Part shown: positions 26,050 to 35,350 of the stretch, piece by piece
How the letters are laid out: the number at the start of each line of letters is the position of its first letter
How positions within the stretch are numbered: position 1 is the stretch's first letter
Source of the DNA: Poriferisodalis sp965262965
Lineage (GTDB): Bacteria > Actinomycetota > Acidimicrobiia > Acidimicrobiales > Poriferisodalaceae
Assembly (NCBI RefSeq): GCF_965262965.1
Contig: NZ_OZ253573.1
Span: 3,100,001-3,164,000, forward strand
DNA length: 64,000 bases
Reading direction: 5' to 3'
Position numbers and translations under genes: made by a program
The notes under the pieces: generated by a model
Database searches by the model: none
Seen by the model: the letters and a program-made list of their open reading frames with translations, nothing else
What the model was told of the DNA's origin: nothing

Positions 26050-29000
26050 ATGGTCGCGCCGGTGAGTGGTCTGGCTCCGAATCGCAGCGGTGCTCCCGAC
26101 GGCAGCGAGCTGTTCATCGTCGACAATTCGGTGTCAGGCTGGACGGGGCTGGAGTACCTGCGGCAGTGGTGCGGCATCTCCCGCAGCTTCGATATTGCGA
26201 CCGGATTCTTCGAGATCGGCTCGCTGTTGGAGCTGGACGGGCACTGGCAGCAGCTCGGCAAGATCCGCATCCTCATGGGCGAGGAAGTTTCGCTGCGGAC
26301 CAAGCAGGCGTTTGTCGAGGCGCTCTCCGAACGCATGGGCCGCCTGGACGGGAGTTTGGAGGGCGAGAAGGATCGGAATCCGTTCTTGGCGGGCGTGGAC
26401 GCAATCGTCGAGGCGCTGAAGAGCGGCCAGATCGAATGCCGGGTACTCCGCAAGTCGAAGTTCCACGCGAAGACGTACATCACTCACGCCAAGCTCGAAG
26501 TGGTTGGCGCCCGGGCGCTCGTTGGTTCAAGCAATTTCACCCGGCCGGGTCTCACGCAGAACATTGAGCTGAACATTCAGGTGCAGGTGGGTGCCGAAGT
26601 AGCGCAGCTTCAGTCGTGGTTCGATGAGCACTGGGCCCAGGCCGAGCCCGTCACAGAAGAGGTTCTGCGGACCATCACTCGCCACACCGCGGAGCTGACG
26701 CCGTTCATCGTGTACGCCAAGGCGCTGCACGAGTACTTCCGGGGCCAGGAATTGGCCGCCGCCGAGTGGGATCGCACCCAGTCGAAGGTATTCGAACAGC
26801 TCGATCAGTATCAGCGTGAGGCGTATTGGTCACTGATGAAGATCGCCCGCCAACATGGCGGAGCGTTCTTGTGCGACGGCGTCGGCCTGGGCAAGACCTT
26901 CGTGGGGTTGATGCTCATCGAGCGACTCGTTCTCCTCGAGAACAAACGGGTCGTGCTGTTTGCTCCGAAGGCGGCCGTCGAAGCTGTCTGGAAACCACAT
27001 CTCGACCAGTGGCTGGATCACATCGGCGGAATAGACGGCAGTTCCGATTACTCGAGTCTTGCCGTGTTCAGCCACACCGACCTCACCCGCGTTGGCGTCT
27101 ACCCCGAGAGGTTCGAGCGGATCGCGGCGCTCGCCGATGTGGTCGTCATCGACGAGGCACATCACTTCCGCAACCGGGGCCTGCGCGGCATCTACGAAGG
27201 TTCAGGCGGCGACGACACCAGATCTCGGTACTGGCGCATGTTTGACCTCATCAATGGCGCACCCGATCCCCAGACCGCGATACGCGGCGACGGGCATCGT
27301 CCCAAGCAGGTGTTCATGCTGACGGCTACGCCGATCAACAACCGGATTACGGACCTGCGTCACATGATCGAGTTGTTCACGGCGGCGGACGACAGGTACT
27401 TCGCTCAGACACTCGGCGTCAACAACCTGACGGCCCACTTCCGGAACATGGAGCGTGCTCTCGAAGGACAGCTTGGTGAGAGTGATCCGGAACACCTCGC
27501 CCTGTTCAGTCCCGTCGACGAGAGCATCGGACAAGCCGGCGCCGGCGCCATCTCACGAGAACTGGTCGTGCAGCGCAGCCGCGCATACGCCCGGAAGAGT
27601 CAGGAGGCGCAGGGCGCGAGCGAGGCCATGTTCCCTCGCCGGCATCCGCCGAAGGTCGCGGAGTACTCGATCCGAAAGTCCTACGGCGAAGTGCTGGACA
27701 TGTTCGAAGAGGCGTTCAAGCGCGAGCACCCGCTGTTCACGCTCGCCATCTACTACCCCCTGCACTACTACGTCGGCGACAGCACGGACATCGACCCGTT
27801 AGCCGAGAACCGCCAGAAACAGGTGGTGGGCCTCATCCGCTCCATGTTTCTCAAGCGCTTTGAGAGCAGCGTCCATGCGTTCACGCTGTCGCTGGACACG
27901 CTCATGCGCAAGCTGCTTGCGTTCGTCGAGGCCAACGTTCTCAGCAGCCGCGAGCTCGCAGAGTTGGACCAGTGGAAGTTCGACAACCAAGAGATCATCG
28001 GCTTCCGGTCGAAACTGCAGCTTGATCTCGGTCTCGACGACTACGACGGCGACGATCCCGACAGCGAGGACATCGTCCCAGAGGAATTCAAGGAATCGGC
28101 AGAAGTCTTGAGCCGAGACGACTACGACGTCTCGGCCATCTTGGTCGAGGTCCGCCACGACCTGAACCGGATTGCCCAGTTCTTGGCACGCACCAAGGAA
28201 TTTCGGCCGGACGACGACGACAAGCTCCGTCGACTCATCGAGCTTCTGCAAAACGACGAGGTGCGGGGACGCAAAGTGCTCGTGTTCACCGAGTTCGCGG
28301 ACACCGCGCGTTACGTTGCGAGGCACCTTCGCGAGGCGGGAATCTCCGGCGTCGAACAGCTCGACGGTGGCTCGTCGAAGAACCGCGCCGAGGTGATTCG
28401 CCGGTTCGCGCCGTACTACAACGGCGCATCGCCAGCCGAGCTGCGACCGGGTGACGAGATCACCGTGCTTGTCTCGACCGACGTGCTGTCAGAGGGCCTG
28501 AACCTTCAGGACGCAACTCTGCTCGTCAACTACGACATTCACTGGAACCCCGTTCGGCTCATGCAGCGCATCGGGCGTGTGGACCGCCGGATGAATCCCG
28601 CAATCGAGGACAGCATTGCTGCCGAGAACCCGGGATCCGCCAGCGAACGCGGTGAGGTGAAGTTCTGGAATTTCCTGCCTCCCGAGGACCTCGATCGGAT
28701 CCTGAAGTTGTATCGCCGGGTCAGCGGCAAGACGCTGTTGATCTCGCGCACGCTCGGGATCGAGGGCCGCAAGCTGCTGAAACCGGAGGACGACTACGAC
28801 GCGCTGAAGGAGTTCAACGCCGGCTACGAAGGCGAGGTCACACCTATCGAGCAGATGCACCTGGAGTATCAAGATCTGCTTCGCGAACACCCCGGCCTCG
28901 CCGAACGACTTGAGGAATTGCCCGGTGGAGCGTTCTCAGGCCGTGGGCACGAATCGCTCCTGCCGGCCTGGAAGTCGTCCGACCCGCAATCGCCCGGGAC

Positions 29001-29358
29001 CACGGCCTCACCCCGAGATGGCAACGCCGAAGGCGCCCGAGGTGTGTTCCTGTGCTACACGCTGCCCGCTCTCGACACCGAGACGCGCACTTTCGCGCTC
29101 GAAGCGGGATCAACCCGTTGGTACCTCTATGACGCGGACACTGATGCGATCCATGAGGCTCACCAAGACATCGGCGAGATCGCGCGCAGCATCCGTTCCA
29201 CGCCGGCAACGCCGCGTCGCACGAAGCTCGATCCGGCCGAGCTGGTCAAGGTGCGCAACCGCGTGCTCGCCCACATCACGAACGGATACGAGAAGGCGGC
29301 ACAGGTTCCCACCAGCGCCCCAAGGCCCCGCCTCGACTGCTGGATGGAGCTGAACTGA
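26050..29358 (+). CDS. PLD-domain SNF2-type DNA helicase (defence restriction component)
   Basis: A 1102-residue protein. An N-terminal phospholipase-D-like nuclease domain shows FHAKTYI near residue 138 and GSSNFTRPG. An SF2/SNF2 motor follows: Walker A GVGLGKT (about 277-283), VVIDEAHHF (about 365), LTATPINN, and in the second lobe VLVFTEFADTA, STDVLSEGLNLQDA and MQRIGRVDRR (about 838). It should translocate on DNA and cut or block foreign DNA. The stop overlaps the ATG of the methylase gene (TGATG), so the two are coupled and probably form one restriction-modification system. ATG 26050 is preferred to GTG 26032; neither has a strong SD. Confidence 0.85.
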   Translation: MVAPVSGLAPNRSGAPDGSELFIVDNSVSGWTGLEYLRQWCGISRSFDIATGFFEIGSLLELDGHWQQLGKIRILMGEEVSLRTKQAFVEALSERMGRLDGSLEGEKDRNPFLAGVDAIVEALKSGQIECRVLRKSKFHAKTYITHAKLEVVGARALVGSSNFTRPGLTQNIELNIQVQVGAEVAQLQSWFDEHWAQAEPVTEEVLRTITRHTAELTPFIVYAKALHEYFRGQELAAAEWDRTQSKVFEQLDQYQREAYWSLMKIARQHGGAFLCDGVGLGKTFVGLMLIERLVLLENKRVVLFAPKAAVEAVWKPHLDQWLDHIGGIDGSSDYSSLAVFSHTDLTRVGVYPERFERIAALADVVVIDEAHHFRNRGLRGIYEGSGGDDTRSRYWRMFDLINGAPDPQTAIRGDGHRPKQVFMLTATPINNRITDLRHMIELFTAADDRYFAQTLGVNNLTAHFRNMERALEGQLGESDPEHLALFSPVDESIGQAGAGAISRELVVQRSRAYARKSQEAQGASEAMFPRRHPPKVAEYSIRKSYGEVLDMFEEAFKREHPLFTLAIYYPLHYYVGDSTDIDPLAENRQKQVVGLIRSMFLKRFESSVHAFTLSLDTLMRKLLAFVEANVLSSRELAELDQWKFDNQEIIGFRSKLQLDLGLDDYDGDDPDSEDIVPEEFKESAEVLSRDDYDVSAILVEVRHDLNRIAQFLARTKEFRPDDDDKLRRLIELLQNDEVRGRKVLVFTEFADTARYVARHLREAGISGVEQLDGGSSKNRAEVIRRFAPYYNGASPAELRPGDEITVLVSTDVLSEGLNLQDATLLVNYDIHWNPVRLMQRIGRVDRRMNPAIEDSIAAENPGSASERGEVKFWNFLPPEDLDRILKLYRRVSGKTLLISRTLGIEGRKLLKPEDDYDALKEFNAGYEGEVTPIEQMHLEYQDLLREHPGLAERLEELPGGAFSGRGHESLLPAWKSSDPQSPGTTASPRDGNAEGARGVFLCYTLPALDTETRTFALEAGSTRWYLYDADTDAIHEAHQDIGEIARSIRSTPATPRRTKLDPAELVKVRNRVLAHITNGYEKAAQVPTSAPRPRLDCWMELN

Positions 29359-30227
29359 TGTCCGAGCCACGGCCGGCGTTGAGCGGTTCGGTGCTGCGGC
29401 GCATTCGCACCCAGGCCGATTTCTTCGAATACTTGGCCGATGAGCTCGGTTGGCCGCTCGATGTCGCAGACATGGACGAAGAACGCCTGACATGGGAGTG
29501 GCTGCCAGATGAGGTCGGCATCGATCCGGCTGAAATGTCGAGCCTGCGACGGCTGCGCCAACTGCGTCCGCTGAGCGCCGACCAGCCGTGGGGCATCTTC
29601 TTTGTCGAGTTCGACCGCGAACGGCTGCCCGTCACACAGTTTCGGCGGGTGGCCCAAGCATTCGCCCGCCGGCGGAGCCAACGGGCACCGGGCGATGACC
29701 GACCGCGTTGGGACGCGGAGAATCTGCTGTTCGTGGTGACCACAGGGGGCGACCAGACGGTGCAGCTGCACCTGCTGGCATTGTGGAACCGCGATGGGCG
29801 CGCAGACGAGATCCGCTCGTTGGCGTGGCGGCCTCGCCAAGGCAGCGACCACCACCTGGCGCGGCTGCATCACGAGCTGCTGCCACGCCTGGCATGGCCT
29901 GCCGACGATCAGGCAATCGCCGACGCATGGACCGCGCAGTGGCGTGAAGCGTTCAAGCTGCCGCTCGGTGCCGCCATCTCGACTGCTTCCCGACTGGCGG
30001 AGCAGATGGCTGCCTGCGCTGGCGACCTCCGTGACCAGATCGCTGAAGCGTTGGCTGCTGAGGCCGGATCGGGTCCGTTCACGGCCATGCTCGGCACGGT
30101 TCGCTCGCAGTTGATCGCCGATGTGGACGCTGCCCGCTTCGCCGACATGTGCGCGCAGACGCTCGTCTACGGATTGCTATCGAACCGGGTCACCTCGCCG
30201 GAAGACTTCGGCACCTCGCCCGTGTAG
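29358..30227 (+). CDS. N-terminal part of a DNA methylase, ended by an in-frame TAG
   Basis: A 289-residue product with helical, Arg-rich sequence (FFEYLADELGWPLDV, then ENLLFVVTTGGDQTVQLHLL). No catalytic motif is present. It ends ...SPEDFGTSPV at TAG 30225-30227; the same frame then continues without a break as STVPLSNPFLEAFFEQVHDE into the methylase catalytic part. Large one-piece type ISP/IIG-like methylases have this order, so this is most likely half of one 1143-residue protein cut by one amber codon. The start overlaps the helicase stop. Confidence 0.75.
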   Translation: MSEPRPALSGSVLRRIRTQADFFEYLADELGWPLDVADMDEERLTWEWLPDEVGIDPAEMSSLRRLRQLRPLSADQPWGIFFVEFDRERLPVTQFRRVAQAFARRRSQRAPGDDRPRWDAENLLFVVTTGGDQTVQLHLLALWNRDGRADEIRSLAWRPRQGSDHHLARLHHELLPRLAWPADDQAIADAWTAQWREAFKLPLGAAISTASRLAEQMAACAGDLRDQIAEALAAEAGSGPFTAMLGTVRSQLIADVDAARFADMCAQTLVYGLLSNRVTSPEDFGTSPV

Positions 30228-30233
30228 TCCACG

Positions 30234-32789
30234 GTGCCGCTGTCCAACCCGTTCTTGGAGGCCTTCTTCGAGCAGGTGCACGACGAGGCCAGCGTGCTCG
30301 ATCTCGCCGGCAGCGGCCTCGACCAGCTCATCGCCGATCTGCGGGTCAGCAACGTCGAAGCGATCCTCGACCAGTTCGGCACGACCGCGAAGGGCGGCGA
30401 CCCGGTCATCCACTTCTACGAAGAATTCCTGAAGCGGTACGACCGCAAACTGCGCGCCGACGCCGGTGCGTTCTACACGCCTCAGCCAGTAGTCGACTTC
30501 ATGGTGCGCGCAGTCGACGAGGTGCTGCGCAAGCGATTCGGCCTCGCCATGGGCATCGCCGACTCCTCCACTTGGGCCGAGGCCGCCGAGTGCAACGGCT
30601 TCGACGTGCCCGACGGAGTGCCCGCGGATCAGCCATTCGTGACCATGATCGATCCGGCCACGGGCACCGGCACCTTCCTGGTGGCCTGGCTGCGCCAAGC
30701 CCGCGAGTCATTCCTGTCGGGCGGTGGCAGTGAGACCGACTGGCCGGAGTACTTGCGCCTCCATGTGCTGCCGCAGATGCATGGCTTTGAGCTGATGCTT
30801 GGCCCGTACGCGATAGCGCACCTCAAGGTGGCCTTGGAGCTTCACACTCACGGCGTTGCCGATGCGAATGTGAACGTGCTGCTCACTGATTCTCTCGAGC
30901 ATCAGGCAGCCCAAGGCCAACTCGGCACGATGGTCGACCCGATCTCCGTCGAGGGCGGGGCCGCTGCGGACCTCAAGGCTCAGAAGCGCTTCACGGTCGT
31001 GATCGGCAACCCGCCATACGACCGTGAACAGAAAGCCTTGGGCGATACCGGCAAGCGAAAGGGCGGTGTCGTCCGGTTCGAGACTCCCGGTGTCGAGGGT
31101 TCGCCCCTGCTGCGAGCGGTTACCGAACCGATGAGCCAGGCCGGACTCGGCAGCCATCTCAAGAACGTCTACAACGACTACGTCTACTTTTGGCGCTGGG
31201 CGGTGTGGCAGGCCACTGAACTGCCGCCGGGGCCCGGCGTGGTGGCATTCATCACGGCGTCGTCGTATCTCGACGGCATCTCAATGGGCGGGGTGCGGAA
31301 CTTGGTGCGTCATGGGTTCGACGAGTTGTGGATCGTCGATCTCGGGGGCGAGGGCCGAGGCGCCCTCACGGAAGAGAACGTGTTCGACATCCAGACGCCG
31401 GTTGCGATCGCTGTCGGCGTCCGAACCAGCGCTGCACCTGGCGAAGACTGCGTAGTGCGGTACTTGCGTGTCGAAGGTGACAGAACCGACAAGTTCGCTC
31501 GCTTGCGCCGCATGAAGCTCGTCAGCTGGTCCGAACGAGTTAGCGGTGAGGGTTTGGACCGCCTCGTCCCGTTGAGCGCCCACGAGTATCACGACTGGCC
31601 CGAAGTAACCGGCCTGTTTCCCTGGAGTCACTCCGGGTGCCAGCTCAAGCGCACGTGGCCCATCGCCGAGTCCAAGAGCGTCCTCCAGAGGCGCTGGAGG
31701 ACGCTGCTCTCGTCTGTGCCACGACGACGAAACGAGCTCATGCGCGCGACCGACTCCCGGAACGCGGTCGCCACACCGCAGCCCATAGCGGGCGGCGGTC
31801 GAAGACTGCGGTCGCTGAATGCCATCGGTCGCGACGGTTCACCCGAGGGCATTGAGCGCTACGGCTATCGCAGCTTTGACCGCCAATGGATCATCGCTGA
31901 CAACCGGCTTGCAGACCGCTCGCGGCCCGATCTGTGGCGGGTTCGTGGTCGCAGTCAAGTGTTCTTAACCACGCTCACATCAACCAAGCTCGGCTGGGGT
32001 CCTGTGCTTACCGTTTCGCCCTACGTGCCCGACCTCCACCACTTCCGCGGTTCCTATGGGGCCAAGAACGTGATGCCGCTGTATCGCGGCCCTGCGGGCG
32101 AGACGGGCAACATCACCGAAGGAATCTTGACGGTTCTCGGCGACGTGTTCGACACGACTGTGACGGTCGAAGATCTCATGGCCTACGTCTACGGACTCGG
32201 AGGCACCGCAGCGTTCAGCGACCGATTCGGCGACCAACTTGCAGAATTAGCCGGACCAGTGCGCATACCGATCACCGTTGACACCGCCCTCCTCGATGAA
32301 GCTGTCACTCTCGGACGCGACCTTCTGTGGTGGCACACCTGGGGCGAGCGCTTCGCGCCGAAGTCAAACGTCAAGCTGCCGGCTGGTCGCGCCAGTGAAG
32401 TTGCACCCGTCACTGCGATGCCTCAAGACCTGAAGAACTGTCGCTATGACCCGGACACCGAGCGGTTGACCGTAGGCACCGGCATTTTCGCCCCGGTCAG
32501 TCAGGAGGTCTGGGACTTCGAAGTCTCCGGTCTCCGAGTCTTGCCGTCATGGCTCGGCTATCGGATGAAGAACCGCAAAGGCAAGAAATCCAGCGAGCTC
32601 GACGACATCCGCCCGACCCGCTGGACCCAGACCAAAGAGCTCCTGCTACTGCTGTCGATCCTCGAACACACCGTCGAGGTCACCCCACAAGCCGCCGATC
32701 TCCTCGACCGTATTGTCGACGGTCCACTCATCCCCGCCGCCGATCTCCCGACCCCCACTCCCGCCGCACGCAAACCCCCTCGGCTCTAG
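30234..32789 (+). CDS. DNA adenine-N6 methylase with type ISP-like C-terminus
   Basis: An 851-residue product in the same frame as the preceding fragment, beginning at GTG six bases after the amber stop. The SAM-binding motif I is DPATGTGTF (about residue 140) and catalytic motif IV is NPPY (about 259, VVIGNPPYDREQK), preceded by FYTPQPVVDFMV. Mid and C-terminal parts resemble target-recognition and ISP specificity regions (VLPSWLGYRMKNRKG). It should methylate adenines in a specific site and protect host DNA from the PLD helicase. No SD precedes GTG 30234, so translation would need readthrough or reinitiation after TAG. Confidence 0.82.
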   Translation: MPLSNPFLEAFFEQVHDEASVLDLAGSGLDQLIADLRVSNVEAILDQFGTTAKGGDPVIHFYEEFLKRYDRKLRADAGAFYTPQPVVDFMVRAVDEVLRKRFGLAMGIADSSTWAEAAECNGFDVPDGVPADQPFVTMIDPATGTGTFLVAWLRQARESFLSGGGSETDWPEYLRLHVLPQMHGFELMLGPYAIAHLKVALELHTHGVADANVNVLLTDSLEHQAAQGQLGTMVDPISVEGGAAADLKAQKRFTVVIGNPPYDREQKALGDTGKRKGGVVRFETPGVEGSPLLRAVTEPMSQAGLGSHLKNVYNDYVYFWRWAVWQATELPPGPGVVAFITASSYLDGISMGGVRNLVRHGFDELWIVDLGGEGRGALTEENVFDIQTPVAIAVGVRTSAAPGEDCVVRYLRVEGDRTDKFARLRRMKLVSWSERVSGEGLDRLVPLSAHEYHDWPEVTGLFPWSHSGCQLKRTWPIAESKSVLQRRWRTLLSSVPRRRNELMRATDSRNAVATPQPIAGGGRRLRSLNAIGRDGSPEGIERYGYRSFDRQWIIADNRLADRSRPDLWRVRGRSQVFLTTLTSTKLGWGPVLTVSPYVPDLHHFRGSYGAKNVMPLYRGPAGETGNITEGILTVLGDVFDTTVTVEDLMAYVYGLGGTAAFSDRFGDQLAELAGPVRIPITVDTALLDEAVTLGRDLLWWHTWGERFAPKSNVKLPAGRASEVAPVTAMPQDLKNCRYDPDTERLTVGTGIFAPVSQEVWDFEVSGLRVLPSWLGYRMKNRKGKKSSELDDIRPTRWTQTKELLLLLSILEHTVEVTPQAADLLDRIVDGPLIPAADLPTPTPAARKPPRL

Positions 32790-32944
32790 AAGGTGGCCAC
32801 CGTGGGTCCGCGAGATTCGGTAGCGAGCATGCACCGCAGAAGGGCTAGCGAATGGCCGAATGATCACGGGGCTCACGACGCATCAGCGATGGATGCGGTC
32901 AGTGGAGAATCGGCAATGGGGCGGACCACTGCGTCCGGTTCCTC

Positions 32945-33484
32945 ATGAGCTTCCGCGAGCTACTTGTGCTTCAGGTGCTTGCGATCATTCTCGGGGCCGT
33001 GATCCTGGCCTCGTCGGGACGGTTGTGGCGCGTCCTCCGTCGGAGGTTGTTGCAGTTATTGAGGGCCGCAAGGCAGTCACGGCTTCTCGTCAGCCTTCGA
33101 CGGCTTGTGCAGAGTCGGGTTGCCAGGTGGGTGGTCGCTCGGATCGAGTCTCGTCGGAATTCGGCGCAACCGCTTGAGGTGAAGTGCGTGAGCGAATTCA
33201 AGGTCAAGCTTCCTGGTGATCTCTCGCTTGATGATCACGGCGCAAATGGCGTTGCTCGGATCACTCTGCGAATATGCGGCGCAACACATCTGGGACGCGC
33301 AGCTTGCGTCGAATGGCGCAAGGGGAACGACAACAGCGTTCCTACGGAACGAGAATGGTCGGCACTGGAATACGTCGGCGAACTCCATCGGTGGATGCAA
33401 GTGAACGGTCATGATGACCGTTGCCAACACATGCAGCCGACCGATGGAGGTGTCCAGTATGGCAGCGAGGCTGAGTTTGGATGA
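32945..33484 (+). CDS. hypothetical membrane protein, 3' end entering IS30 sequence
   Basis: A 179-residue frame. One N-terminal membrane segment (LLVLQVLAIILGAVILASSG) is followed by a strongly basic helix region (RLWRVLRRRLLQLLRAARQS...) and then a 100-residue soluble part (EFKVKLPGDLSLDDHGANGV). The last 25 codons overlap the start of the IS30 transposase in another frame, so the natural C-terminus was probably lost at the insertion. No family was recognised. Confidence 0.45.
   Translation: MSFRELLVLQVLAIILGAVILASSGRLWRVLRRRLLQLLRAARQSRLLVSLRRLVQSRVARWVVARIESRRNSAQPLEVKCVSEFKVKLPGDLSLDDHGANGVARITLRICGATHLGRAACVEWRKGNDNSVPTEREWSALEYVGELHRWMQVNGHDDRCQHMQPTDGGVQYGSEAEFG
33404..33422. repeat. 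perfect 19-bp palindrome at the left of the IS30 gene
   Basis: AACGGTCAT-G-ATGACCGTT, 9-bp arms around one base, about 37 bp before the transposase start. It could be a target palindrome, a terminal inverted-repeat part, or an operator. No matching copy was found on the right side of the transposase. Confidence 0.6.
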
Positions 33485-34421
33485 GCGGGTGTTCATCGAG
33501 TCGTCGCTGGGGGCGGGCCGCAGCGTCGCGGACGCAGCGGCGGCTGGGCCGTGACCGGTCCACGGTGCATCGCGAGCTGGCCCGCTGCGGCGGGCGGGCG
33601 GGCTATGACGCCCGTGCTGGGGACGCGTGGGCGTGCGCGAGGGCGCGACGAGAGCGAACGCCCAAGCTGGCGCGCGACCCGGTGCTGGCCGCTGCGGTCG
33701 ATGAGCGCTTGAAGCTGCGCTGGTCGCCGCACGCAGCGGCGGCGGACCTGCGCGAGGCGGGCATGAGCGTGTGCGCGGAGACGATCTATCGGGCGTGCTA
33801 CGCGAACGACGCGCGCAGCGGCCTGCCCGCCGGCACCTGGGCGAAGCTGCCGCGGCGCTGCCGGCGCCGTCGGCCGCGCAGTGTCGCGCAGGCCCAAAAG
33901 CCCAGCCCGCTGGGGCAATACCGGCGGCTGGCCGACCGGGCCGACGACGTCGAGGACCGTGCCGAGCCCGGCCACTGGGACCGCGACCTCATCGTCGGCA
34001 AAGCGAACCTCACCGCCGCGGTCACGCTCGTGGAGCGCACCAGCCGCTACGCGGTCACCGCAGCGCTGCCCGACGGCTACGGCGCGCCGCCGCGGTCACC
34101 GCGGCGCTGGGCCGCCAGCCTGGCGGGCTGGTGCGCAGCCTCACCTGGGACCAAGGCCGCGAGATGGCCCGCTGGGCCGACGTCGAAGCCGCGCTCGGCA
34201 TCGAGGTGTTCTTCTGCGAGCCGCGCTCGCCGTGGCAGCGACCCACCAACGAGCACACCAACGCACTGCTGCGCCGATGGCTCCCCAAAGGCACCAGCCT
34301 CGACATCGCACAGCTGCGGCTCTCGGTCATCGAGGACAACCTCAACCACATGCCCCGCCGACTCCACCACTGGGCATCAGCACACGACATCTACACTCGA
34401 CTCCGTCGCAACCACCGATAG
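33459..34421 (+). pseudogene. IS30-family transposase with two frameshifts
   Basis: The gene starts MAARLSLDERVFIESSLGAG after GGAGG. It then continues in a second frame from about 33540 (RLGRDRSTVHRELARCGGRA, the IS30 HTH) to DRDLIVGKANLTAAVTLVER. It ends in a third frame from about 34090 (LVRSLTWDQGREMARW, then FFCEPRSPWQRPTNEHTNAL). The DDE residues are recognisable (WDRDLIVG, TWDQGREMA, PRSPWQRPTNE), but at least two indels break the frame, so the element should be inactive. Terminal inverted repeats were not found with confidence. Confidence 0.8.
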
Positions 34422-34439
34422 AGCTTGCCAACCCTCCTG

Positions 34440-34981
34440 TGCGGTCGAGTCGTTCTTGCCACCACCGGGGCCCCGGCGTGAGTTGTGCTGATCGGAGCTT
34501 TAGCTGATCAGCCAGCCACAGCTCTGTGAGTGGTGCCTCTGCGAGCCAACTGACGAGGTGGTCAAGCCCGAGTGCCTTGACAGAACTTCCATCCGCGACC
34601 CACCCGGTCGGCCTCCCACGTATCCGTGTCTGACCACGCCCGCAACGACAGCGCCACGCAGCTCGTGTCCCGCTTGACCCAACCCGCGGGAGCACTGGGG
34701 CGATTCTCGAAGCCCTCACCAGCTTTTGGGCCCGGCCGTGCCTCAGTCGACAATTCCCACACGGACGAGCCTGGAGGCACCCACATCGAACCGGGTACTC
34801 CCTGAACGCGCCCGTCGAACCCGCCGAGATGAACGCCCTTGCCGCTCGGAAAATGGGCGTCGGCAGCTCCTTCAGTCATCTCGACGACCAGGCGTCGAAC
34901 CAGTTCCGGCAACAGCGACTGCGCTTCGGGCCAGCTAGCCCAGTTCTCCAAGTGGGGACGCTCCACCAAACCGACAGTCAT
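34440..34981 (-). pseudogene. N-terminal remnant of a large hypothetical (NACHT/ATPase-associated) protein
   Basis: From 34981 the frame reads MTVGLVERPHLENWASWPEA and continues GKGVHLGGFDGRVQGVPG and SVWELSTEARPGPKAGEGFE, then loses sense after GRGWKF at about 34595. The next frame continues VKALGLDHLVSWLAEAPLTE and LWLADQLKL. This pattern (effector-like N-terminus with GGxDG and VWELS, then a WLExAP segment) is seen, from memory, at the start of large ATPase proteins of uncertain function. Here it stops next to the IS30 gene after at least one frameshift, so most of the gene is gone. Confidence 0.4.
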
Positions 34982-35149
34982 TGCCGCGCAGGATACGGAG
35001 CGAACAATGGTCTCACGAACCCGTCGGCCTGTATTCTCATCCGTTCCGCGAGTGCATCCGACACTTGTCTGTCACACGGTCTGCCTACCCTTGACACCAG
35101 AACAGCGGTGCGCTGCACGCCTTGCGCCTCCGCTCGATAGGGAGCACCG

Positions 35150-35350
35150 ATGTCTGAGACCTTGCCGATCATGCCCGAGGAACGCAGGAACGAGCCGACG
35201 CTCGCTGAACGGGTAGCTCGCGCGCGGCGTGCCCGCGAGGAGGCGGCGGAGCGAGTGGCGCGTCGATACGCCAAAATCAAGCCAGATGAGCGCCGCTGGC
35301 GGGTGCGTGACGAACTTGATCTCGGTTCGGAGCGACTGCATGTCCGATGA
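35150..35350 (+). CDS. small charged hypothetical protein
   Basis: A 66-residue protein, highly charged and predicted helical (ERVARARRAREEAAERVARR). It overlaps the start of the SDH-family protease gene by 11 bases in another frame, so the two are probably coupled. It could be an adaptor for that protease. No family was recognised; the start is ATG 35150, preceded by GGGAGC. Confidence 0.5.
   Translation: MSETLPIMPEERRNEPTLAERVARARRAREEAAERVARRYAKIKPDERRWRVRDELDLGSERLHVR

Noticed and set aside
33395..34600. Terminal inverted repeats of a complete IS30 element
   Set aside because: TTGCCAAC occurs near both ends but in direct, not inverted, orientation, and longer matching was not found.
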